Source: JBCCBI01 sp039034155 (GTDB taxonomy: Bacteria > Deinococcota > Deinococci > Deinococcales > Trueperaceae). From it: a stretch of 11,942 nucleotides of DNA. This document shows, in pieces, positions 6,705 through 11,942 of this stretch. The stretch lies in the NCBI GenBank assembly GCA_039034155.1, contig JBCCBI010000152.1:1-11942 (forward strand), read 5' to 3'. The translations under genes and the position numbers were made by a program. The notes under the pieces are model-generated. The model was not told the DNA's origin, did no database searches, and saw only the letters and a program-made list of their open reading frames with translations. Positions within the stretch are counted from its first letter, which is position 1; every line of letters starts with the position of its first letter.

Positions 6705-8063
6705 TTAGGCATGACCAGGTTTAATGAGCTGTCCACGTACGCCTTCTACAATGTTATCCTCGTGAAACACACGCTGACCACGCACAAACGTTGAGACAAT
6801 ACGCCCTCTAAGAGGTTGCGTGTAAGGGCTTGTGTAGGGGCTGTATTTGTGGCGGCTCAAGAGGTTGTCTGGTTTGCGAGCGGTCTCATCTACAAGGTCA
6901 ACGAGGACAATATCGGCGTGTGCACCAACCTCGAGCCGCCCTTTATCTTTAAACCCAAACCGCGCCGCTGCACGCCCGGCGGTGAGATTAGCAATATCCT
7001 CTGTGGTGAGGTTGTGTTCGGTCATCCCGTTCAACATCACCAAAAGGGTAGCTTCCACCCCAGCAATCCCGCCCCAAACCTCAAAAAAGTCGGGTTTATC
7101 TTTGAGGTCGAGGCTCGAGGGAGAATGATCGGACGTTACAAAATTCACCTGACCTTCACGTATACACTGCCATAAACGCTGCTGCTCCACCTCACTGCGT
7201 AAAGGCGGCGCACACTTGAGGATGGCACCAAAGTTGAAAAGGTCTTCCTCAGTAAAGTGCAAATAGTGTGCGCAGGTTTCGCAAGTAATGTCTACGCCAC
7301 GGGCGCGCGCACGGGCAACCTCGAGCACACCCGTGCCACTGCTCACATGAACAATATGTAATTTGCAACCCGTAGCCTCCGCTAAACTGACGGCCCGGCG
7401 AATGGCTTCAACTTCAGCAGTAACAGGGCGCGAGGCAGCGTAATCTTGTGGGCTGAGCTTGCCTGCAGAAATCATCTGCTGACTAAGGTGCGCGGTGAGG
7501 GCGTCACTTTCTGCGTGAACCGCCACAGGGAGGTTAAGTTTTGTGGCAGTCACCATACCTTCATACAGCGTTGCGTCGTCCGCAGCTTGGAAGTCGTCCA
7601 TGCCACTGTTCGACATGAACGCTTTGAAGGCAAACACGCCACAGTTTGCGAGAGCTTCCATGTGCTCGAGGTTCGTGGGCGTCAGCCCGCCCCAGAGCGC
7701 AAAATCAGTCACGCTATCGCGCTGCGCGACGGCAAGTTTAGCAGCAAAACTATCAGCATCTAGTGTAGGCGGAGACGCGTTTAAAGGCATATCGCCATAG
7801 AGTGTGCCACCACCAGACGCAAAGGCGCGACTCCCGGTGGCGATACCTTCCCAAGTTGTACGCCCGGGGTCGTTGAAGTGGACGTGGGTGTCAATCATGC
7901 CGGGTAGCACGTGCAGCCCACGCGCGTCAATGTCTTGTTTGCAGTCTTGCTCGAGCTCACCTATACCGGTAATACGCCCATCATCTACAGCAATATCAAG
8001 CTTTAGCGCTGTATTTTGCTCATCACTAGGAAACGTGCCATTACGAATAATAAGATCAACCAT
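6705..8063 (-). CDS. allB: Allantoinase
   Basis: A 452-residue cyclic amidohydrolase, almost exactly the length usual for AllB (about 450). It opens the allantoin ring to give allantoate. Metal-site residues are visible in order: His60 and His62 (DTHVHFNDPG), Lys147 as the carboxylated bridging lysine (FKAFMSNSG), His183 (VHAES), His239 (HIVHVSS) and Asp312 (TSDHSPSS). The combination HFNDPGRTTWEG and SDHSP is typical of allantoinase rather than dihydropyrimidinase or dihydroorotase. Context agrees: it overlaps the 3' end of allC by eight bases in another frame, so the two are co-translated. ATG 8063 has GGAGAG five bases upstream, inside the allC coding end. It contains five CTCGAG copies. 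Confidence 0.93.
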   Translation of the reverse strand: MVDLIIRNGTFPSDEQNTALKLDIAVDDGRITGIGELEQDCKQDIDARGLHVLPGMIDTHVHFNDPGRTTWEGIATGSRAFASGGGTLYGDMPLNASPPTLDADSFAAKLAVAQRDSVTDFALWGGLTPTNLEHMEALANCGVFAFKAFMSNSGMDDFQAADDATLYEGMVTATKLNLPVAVHAESDALTAHLSQQMISAGKLSPQDYAASRPVTAEVEAIRRAVSLAEATGCKLHIVHVSSGTGVLEVARARARGVDITCETCAHYLHFTEEDLFNFGAILKCAPPLRSEVEQQRLWQCIREGQVNFVTSDHSPSSLDLKDKPDFFEVWGGIAGVEATLLVMLNGMTEHNLTTEDIANLTAGRAAARFGFKDKGRLEVGAHADIVLVDLVDETARKPDNLLSRHKYSPYTSPYTQPLRGRIVSTFVRGQRVFHEDNIVEGVRGQLIKPGHA

Positions 8064-9357
8064 AAAACTCTCCGGGTGTGTCTAAACGTTGTGACAAGCC
8101 TGTGGTCGCTAGAGTCTCAATCACCTTAAGCAGCGCGTCAATGGCAAGCGCTACATCGCGTTCGTCCACAATTTCATCTGGATGGTGGCTGATGCCATTG
8201 GGTGAGCGCACAAAAAGTAGCGCCGTAGGAATCGTTTTGGCCATCACCATAGCGTCGTGCCCGGCACCGCTGATGAGTTTGGGTGCGTCATAGAGTGCGC
8301 GCTCGAGCTGGCTTGTAAGCGTGGCGCTCATGGGGGTTGCCACTTGTTCGGAAGTGATTTGCCAGCTTAGCTGGAGCCCGCGCGCGTGGCAGAGGCTGGT
8401 GGCATATTGCTCGAGCATCCGTACAGCCCACGTGCGTACGCTGTCGTCTGGGTGGCGCAGGTCTAAGCTTAACTGAACTTCACCTGGGATAACATTGATG
8501 GCGCCCGGTGTTACCTGAAGTTGACCAACCGTAGCTACTAAGCCGTCTGTTGCTTTGGCCATACGCTCCACTTCGCAGATAAACATGCTAGCTGCTACTA
8601 GTGCGTCTTGCCGCAAGTTCATCGGGGTGGTGCCTGCATGACCTGCACTGCCTTGCAAGACGATGTTGACCCGGCTTTGCCCGGCAATGTCAGTCACAAT
8701 GCCCAAAGGCGCATCTACGCTAGCAAGATAAGGTCCTTGTTCAATGTGAACCTCGATAAAGGCTAGCGCGTCTCTTAAATCAGCATCGGGCAGTTCAGCA
8801 GGATGACAGCCAAAGTCAACAAGGCTTTGCTCGAGGCTTACCCCACCATCGTCTTTAAGTTCAAATAAACTCTCATCAAACTGCCCTGAAACAGCTAAAC
8901 TTCCTAAAAACGGCACCCCAAAACGGACACCTTCTTCTTCGGAAAAGGCAACTACCTCAATGTCAAATGGTAGAGCTTGGGCGCGCTCATGAAAGGCTTC
9001 CACAACTGCTAGGCTTACTAGCACGCCGAGGATGCCATCATATTTACCAGCGTTCACAACTGTATCAATATGCGACCCTAAAAGCAGCGTTTCAACTGAG
9101 GGCGCTTGCATAATGTCACCGGTGTATTTGCTTTCGTAATGCCCAATAAGGTTGCCGAGGGCGTCTACGCGCGGCTCGAGCTCAGACAGATTCATATAGC
9201 CTCGTAGGGCCTCGTGAACACGCGCTGTAGCAGGTGATAAAAACGGCCGAAAGCGCACGCTACCGTCGTCACTGAGTGCACCAAGGTGGTCGCAGCGCAC
9301 CATCACTTTGCGGGCAAGTTTGGTGGCAATTGGACTAGCTGAGGAGAGGTTGCTCAT
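8056..9357 (-). CDS. allC: Allantoate amidohydrolase (M20 amidase/hydantoinase-carbamoylase family)
   Basis: A 433-residue metal-dependent amidohydrolase that breaks allantoate to (S)-ureidoglycine, CO2 and ammonia. Key motifs are GSHIDTV (His96, Asp98), GKYDGILGV (Asp107), SEEEGVRF (Glu140-142), VHIEQGPYL (His204), the dimer-lid segment GSAGHAGTTPMNLRQDAL (from 236), SGAGHDAM (363-370) and GISHHPDEIV (His391/392). This set is shared by allantoate amidohydrolase, ureidoglycolate amidohydrolase and N-carbamoyl amino acid hydrolase. The neighbouring allantoinase and ureidoglycine aminohydrolase genes point to AllC. ATG 9357 has AGGGG five bases upstream. It is first of a two-gene unit, separated from hiuH by 166 bases. 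Four CTCGAG copies occur, all read as Leu-Glu. Confidence 0.9.
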   Translation of the reverse strand: MSNLSSASPIATKLARKVMVRCDHLGALSDDGSVRFRPFLSPATARVHEALRGYMNLSELEPRVDALGNLIGHYESKYTGDIMQAPSVETLLLGSHIDTVVNAGKYDGILGVLVSLAVVEAFHERAQALPFDIEVVAFSEEEGVRFGVPFLGSLAVSGQFDESLFELKDDGGVSLEQSLVDFGCHPAELPDADLRDALAFIEVHIEQGPYLASVDAPLGIVTDIAGQSRVNIVLQGSAGHAGTTPMNLRQDALVAASMFICEVERMAKATDGLVATVGQLQVTPGAINVIPGEVQLSLDLRHPDDSVRTWAVRMLEQYATSLCHARGLQLSWQITSEQVATPMSATLTSQLERALYDAPKLISGAGHDAMVMAKTIPTALLFVRSPNGISHHPDEIVDERDVALAIDALLKVIETLATTGLSQRLDTPGEFYG

Positions 9358-9429
9358 AACAACCCCTGAGAAAATGACATCACATCGACCTCATGAAGAA
9401 ATTGAAAATAGTGTGTTGAGAGTTTAAAT

Positions 9430-9457
9430 ATCTTATCTACCTGCTACAAGCGATCAA
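9430..9457 (-). promoter_or_regulatory. Candidate promoter for allC-allB
   Basis: On the minus strand TTGATC (9457-9452) and TAAGAT (9435-9430) are 16 bases apart, each matching four of six consensus positions, in an AT-rich gap. The predicted start lies about 65 bases before the allC ATG. An ACATCACA word (9378-9385), related to the repeats upstream of tctC, would lie in the leader. Found by eye and unscored. Confidence 0.3.
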
Positions 9458-9523
9458 CGTCGTATATCCACATCCACTGCTTTTACTGACTACAGCATAT
9501 CGTTATTTGATACTGAGGGTTTA

Positions 9524-9883
9524 TTAACTGCCTCGGTAGGTACTGTACGCCCACGGTGAGACAAGTAGTGGCACGTGATATTTGGCGCTCACATCTGCAA
9601 TGGCAAAGCGTATTGGCACGGTGTCTAAAAACATAGGCTCAGGTAAGTCCACGCCTTGGCTTGTAAAGTAGTCACCTACGTGAAAGACAAGTTCAAACTG
9701 ACCCGTCGCAAACTCAGTCTCAGAAAGCATAGGTATATCTGTACGACCATCGCTATTTGTGACGGCTATTTTCAGCTCTTTGGCTGCATTCTCTTCTAGT
9801 TGAAATAACACAATTTTGAGCCCAGCCGCCGGTGTGCCGTGCATGGTGTCTAACACGTGGGTTGTGAGTTGCGCAGGCATCAC
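9524..9883 (-). CDS. hiuH: 5-hydroxyisourate hydrolase (transthyretin-related protein)
   Basis: A 119-residue protein, the normal size for HIU hydrolase. It hydrolyses 5-hydroxyisourate, the unstable product of uricase, to OHCU. Signature elements are all present: LTTHVLDT at 6-13 with His9, GRTD at 46-49 with Arg47, the FLDTVPIRF segment at 85-93, KYHVPLLVSPW with His103, and the family-defining C-terminal YRGS (116-119). Two starts are possible: GTG at 9883, overlapping the uricase stop (GTGA), or the adjacent ATG at 9880, sharing one base with it (TGATG). ATG is the likelier initiator and gives 118 residues. Either way the gene is translationally coupled to uricase. The gene ends in tandem TAA TAA. 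In Bacillus the equivalent is named pucM. Confidence 0.94.
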   Translation of the reverse strand: MMPAQLTTHVLDTMHGTPAAGLKIVLFQLEENAAKELKIAVTNSDGRTDIPMLSETEFATGQFELVFHVGDYFTSQGVDLPEPMFLDTVPIRFAIADVSAKYHVPLLVSPWAYSTYRGS

Positions 9884-10827
9884 TCGCCCTGTGCTGAGTC
9901 TTGCGTCATAGAGTCTTGCGTCATCGTTAAGGTGATGTTGCCGTAGGGTGGGCGTGGATCGCAGTAGGCTTTGACTTTGTTGTCAGTTTCAGACACAAAC
10001 GCGGTATCCCATAAGCGGTTTTGGGCATCAAACGAAATAGCTGCCAGTTGCGGAAAACGTTTTAGGATGCGGCCGCCCATTTCATACACAAGATGCTGAA
10101 TTGAGCGGCTATTAAATTCGTGAAACACAACCCCAGCGAGGTCGCGAATTTGCTCGCTGGCAATGTAGCTGTTGAGGTCGTCACTAATAACGCTGCTAGC
10201 ATCGGCATACTGCCACATCATGTCCATGTAAATGAATAGCGGCCGGTCGGTGTATTCGGGCAGGGTCGTGTAATCATCACGGACAAAGCTAGCAAACGAG
10301 CTGCCAGTGACTTTAATGAGCTGGAGTTCCAAGCGCCCGCAGGTATGGTCGGCCACCTGAATGCTGTCACCCTCTTTACGCAGTTCAAGTTCTGCGTAGC
10401 CAAAGTCGTTGTGTGAGCGTGAAAAGAGCACGTTACTGCCTGCAAAACTTTCGCCTGTGGGTACAGGCATGGCATCAAAGGGTTGCTGGCTGCCGGCTAG
10501 CACAAGATGGTCGATGTCGTCGTAGGTGGTCATAAACTCGCTGCCCAAAAAGTAGAGGAAGCCCTCGAGCGTCGCCCCTTTGTACGTAAGCCCCTTATTC
10601 AAAATAAAGTTTTTCATGCTGTCGGTAGCAATGACCTGACGGTTATCACCTTCGGTGTAGGCAGGAATAAAATGGTCGCCAAGCACCATCAGGTCAACAT
10701 CAACGGCAAAAAGCACATTGCTACTACCTGTAAATGGCGATTCGGGAATGGCTTGAACTTTAAGTGGTGTGGCATAACTGCGGTAGAGGGTGACGTTGCG
10801 CTTACCGTAGCTGATGGATTGGATCAT
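9880..10827 (-). CDS. pucL: Uricase (factor-independent urate hydroxylase), stand-alone form
   Basis: A 315-residue cofactor-free uricase that oxidises urate with O2 to 5-hydroxyisourate and H2O2. Visible elements are SYGKRNV with the active-site Lys9, VIATDSMKN with Thr68-Asp69 (the Thr of the Lys/Thr pair), SSFASFVRDDYTTLPE with Arg183, and SIQHLVYEMG with Gln244. The closest remembered relative is the C-terminal half of Bacillus subtilis PucL, where an OHCU decarboxylase domain is fused in front. Here that domain is a separate upstream gene. At the place of the catalytic His (QNH in Bacillus) this protein reads QNR (Asn270-Arg271). ATG 10827 has AAAGGAG eight bases upstream. The extreme C-terminus carries a 15-bp tandem duplication (MTQDSMTQDS). 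The gene overlaps hiuH. Confidence 0.93.
   Translation of the reverse strand: MIQSISYGKRNVTLYRSYATPLKVQAIPESPFTGSSNVLFAVDVDLMVLGDHFIPAYTEGDNRQVIATDSMKNFILNKGLTYKGATLEGFLYFLGSEFMTTYDDIDHLVLAGSQQPFDAMPVPTGESFAGSNVLFSRSHNDFGYAELELRKEGDSIQVADHTCGRLELQLIKVTGSSFASFVRDDYTTLPEYTDRPLFIYMDMMWQYADASSVISDDLNSYIASEQIRDLAGVVFHEFNSRSIQHLVYEMGGRILKRFPQLAAISFDAQNRLWDTAFVSETDNKVKAYCDPRPPYGNITLTMTQDSMTQDSAQGE
9896..9925. repeat. 15-bp tandem duplication in the 3' end of the uricase gene
   Basis: GAGTCTTGCGTCATA (9896-9910) is followed directly by GAGTCTTGCGTCATC (9911-9925), identical at the first 14 of 15 bases. On the coding strand it duplicates the five residues MTQDS in frame, in the probably disordered tail after the last conserved motif (PRPPYG). 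It looks like a recent slippage event that preserved the frame. Confidence 0.85.
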
Positions 10828-10966
10828 ATGCTGTACTCCTTTGAACTGGTGAATTTAGGTTGAGGTGGTTACTTCACTAAAAAGTGAGTTGATATTTTTC
10901 AATTGATGATTGCTGTCATCGTTTGAGACGTTTTAACAATCATCACGCGAACGATGATGGACAAGT
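10828..10966 (-). promoter_or_regulatory. 139-base spacer between uraD and uricase genes with an inverted repeat
   Basis: This spacer carries ATCATC-ACGCGAAC-GATGAT (10939-10958; perfect 6-bp arms around eight bases) directly after the uraD stop, and TCACT-AAAA-AGTGA (10874-10887) closer to uricase. Neither is followed by a T-tract on the minus strand, so they suit operator sites or mRNA structure better than terminators. The uricase ribosome site AAAGGAG is at 10842-10836. No strong promoter boxes are seen, although TTGAAA occurs in the AT-rich middle. Confidence 0.4.
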
Positions 10967-11479
10967 TTAACTTGAACTAGTGAGGAGGGCCTCGAGCCTA
11001 AACCTCGCAATTTTGGTAATTTCAGCTAGGGCGGTTTGGTGTTCGTCTGCTTGACTATTATTTAGACGCGTTTCAAAAGCAGCTAGAATGCTTGTTTTGG
11101 TGTGACCTTTGACCGCTAAAATAAACGGGAACCCAAATTTTGTTTTGTAGCGCGTGTTGAGGTCGTGAAAGCGGGCAAATTCATCATCACTAAGCTGATC
11201 AAGACCTGCACCTGCTTGTTCTTGTTTGGATGAATCGGTGACCTCTCCTAACCTGGCAGCTTTGCCAGCAAGGTCAGGGTGTGCGCAAATTAAGTCGAGT
11301 TGCTGCTGCTCATTAGCCTCGTACATCGCTTGAGTCATTGCATGATGAAGCGTGTCAACACTGCTGAATGGACGTGTAGGCCAAGTATTTTTTGCTACCC
11401 ACGGTGAGTGCTCAAAAATATCTGCGAGGGTACTGGTAAATGCCTGCTGATCTAGGGTGTTGAGGTTGTCTAGGGTCAT
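10967..11479 (-). CDS. uraD: 2-oxo-4-hydroxy-4-carboxy-5-ureidoimidazoline (OHCU) decarboxylase
   Basis: A 170-residue all-helical decarboxylase that turns OHCU into (S)-allantoin, giving stereospecific product. Diagnostic features are FEHSPWVA near residue 22, the catalytic His67 in CAHPDL, the following G-x-x-T-x-x-S-x-x-EQ-x-x-AG pattern with Glu87, FGFPFILAVKG at 115-125, and the terminal EITKIARFRL. Length matches stand-alone members (about 165-175). The protein closely resembles the N-terminal domain of Bacillus PucL, here encoded separately and ahead of uricase in the same order as in the fusion. ATG 11479 lacks a clear ribosome site (only GAG far upstream), which is odd for the first gene of the cluster. 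The last CTCGAG of the window lies in its 3' end. Confidence 0.93.
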   Translation of the reverse strand: MTLDNLNTLDQQAFTSTLADIFEHSPWVAKNTWPTRPFSSVDTLHHAMTQAMYEANEQQQLDLICAHPDLAGKAARLGEVTDSSKQEQAGAGLDQLSDDEFARFHDLNTRYKTKFGFPFILAVKGHTKTSILAAFETRLNNSQADEHQTALAEITKIARFRLEALLTSSS

Positions 11480-11543
11480 CTTAAACTTGCAATCTCAAGT
11501 GATGAAGTTTTTGGCCAAGGTTTGGAAATAAGCATTTGAGCTG

Positions 11544-11591
11544 TTATTTTATCTTATTTACCAGTGCATCGTTGAAGGCTGTATTTGGCAT
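11544..11591 (-). CDS. Possible 15-codon leader peptide upstream of uraD
   Basis: ATG at 11591-11589 is preceded by AGAGG five bases upstream, a better ribosome site than that of uraD itself. It opens a 15-residue frame (MPNTAFNDALVNKIK) ending in TAA, about 65 bases before the uraD ATG. The peptide has no run of one amino acid as classic attenuators have. Such short frames arise often by chance; the good ribosome site and the position in the leader are the only support. Confidence 0.2.
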   Translation of the reverse strand: MPNTAFNDALVNKIK

Positions 11592-11751
11592 AACTTCCTC
11601 TAATATAGATGAGTCTAAATACTGCTAGAATACGTGCATACTCCAAAAGATAGCGACAAGTTTGAAATTGGATTTCTGAAACTACTTTTGCAATTTTATG
11701 GTAACTATTTTTACTGACTCATTGAGGCATGAATTGTAATTCCAAATGTAA

Positions 11752-11789
11752 AACCACTTCTAGCTCTTGATAAAAAGCTAGAAGTGGTT
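11752..11789 (-). terminator. Strong hairpin, probable (bidirectional) terminator of the right-edge gene
   Basis: AACCACTTCTAGCT (11752-11765) and AGCTAGAAGTGGTT (11776-11789) form a perfect 14-bp stem with a 10-base loop. On the minus strand the stem runs into TTTTACATTT, on the plus strand into TTATTCTTCTTC, so it could work both ways. It lies about 75 bases after the stop of the minus-strand gene that enters from the right and separates that gene from the uraD promoter region. No plus-strand gene lies just to its left, so minus-strand use is more likely. Confidence 0.8.
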
Positions 11790-11865
11790 ATTCTTCTTCG
11801 GGTGTTACAGACATCAATTTACTGTCGGCTTAGCCTGGACAAGGCTACGAGCTAGTTGAAACGCA

Positions 11866-11942
11866 CTATTTCAGGATGCGACGAGTATTGTTATTCAGCA
11901 TAACAGCACTCAGAATGCTAATTGTGACAATACTTGCCCACC
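11866..11942 (-). CDS. C-terminal end of an unidentified protein, probably membrane-bound; 5' part outside the window
   Basis: Reading inward from the right edge on the minus strand, one frame gives 24 residues before TAG (11868-11866): a hydrophobic stretch WASIVTISILSAVML followed by a basic tail NNNTRRILK. The other two frames hit stops early. A final membrane helix with a positively charged cytoplasmic tail would suit a transporter or permease subunit, but the fragment is too short to name. The strong hairpin downstream supports a true gene end here. Confidence 0.5.
   Translation of the reverse strand, partial: WASIVTISILSAVMLNNNTRRILK

Larger units (their letters stand above)
11480..11865. 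other. Intergenic region upstream of uraD
   Basis: This stretch separates uraD from the gene at the right edge. It must hold the promoter of the purine cluster unless transcription reads through the hairpin at 11752-11789. On the minus strand a TATATT hexamer stands just before a small ORF with a good ribosome site (11591-11544), but no good -35 box fits it. A further small hairpin TAGCCT-GGACA-AGGCTA lies at 11831-11847. The rest is AT-rich with no gene on either strand. Confidence 0.4.

Noticed and set aside
6816..7175. Plus-strand open frames of about 90-120 codons within allB
   Set aside because: They are antisense to a gene with every allantoinase metal residue in place; their sequence is low-quality and no ribosome site precedes them.
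6539..9523. Two intergenic gaps (6539-6704 and 9358-9523) of exactly 166 bases
   Set aside because: Their sequences show no shared stretch beyond short common words, so the equal length looks like coincidence.
10507..10863. A 118-codon plus-strand frame antisense to uricase
   Set aside because: It overlaps a clearly coding uricase and runs over its ribosome site; it is explained as a shadow frame.
1..11942. CRISPR array, insertion sequence, tRNA or rRNA genes
   Set aside because: No regularly spaced repeats, transposase motifs, terminal inverted repeats or RNA gene signatures were seen on either strand.

Overview
The window looks like chromosomal DNA from a diderm bacterium. A periplasmic solute-binding protein with a signal peptide sits with two membrane subunits of a tripartite tricarboxylate transporter (TTT), a system usual in Gram-negative-type bacteria. 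Base composition is roughly balanced, judged by eye. The urate genes are of the Bacillus/Deinococcus type (PucL-like uricase with a separate OHCU decarboxylase) rather than the enteric type. A Deinococcota or proteobacterial origin is possible, but the sequence alone does not settle this.

Layout. Bases 1-543 hold the 5' part of an M20 dipeptidase on the minus strand. Bases 544-924 are a divergent control region with 20-bp-spaced direct repeats. Bases 925-3943 hold tctC-tctB-tctA on the plus strand. Everything to the right, except one doubtful ORF at 5356-5688, reads on the minus strand. In transcription order this is: the last 24 codons of an unidentified gene (11942-11866) followed by a strong hairpin; uraD-like OHCU decarboxylase; uricase; 5-hydroxyisourate hydrolase; allantoate amidohydrolase; allantoinase; (S)-ureidoglycine aminohydrolase; a gap of about 600 bases with only doubtful ORFs; and an extended-SDR epimerase/dehydratase that converges on tctA.

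Pathway. The six catabolic genes make a complete route from urate to (S)-ureidoglycolate: urate to 5-hydroxyisourate to OHCU to (S)-allantoin to allantoate to (S)-ureidoglycine to (S)-ureidoglycolate, releasing CO2 and ammonia. No xanthine dehydrogenase upstream, no ureidoglycolate lyase or dehydrogenase downstream, no catalase for the uricase peroxide and no recognisable regulator lies in the window. The genes form at least three translationally compact blocks (uraD; uricase-hiuH; allC-allB) plus allE. Candidate promoters lie before allC and allE. The substrate of the TTT transporter is unknown, and its link to purine use is only by position.

Most unusual feature. The palindrome CTCGAG occurs 28 times in 11.9 kb, against about 3 expected by chance. 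It is usually extended to GCTCGAG on one strand and occurs in all three reading frames. This looks like a highly iterated palindrome, comparable in kind to cyanobacterial HIP1.
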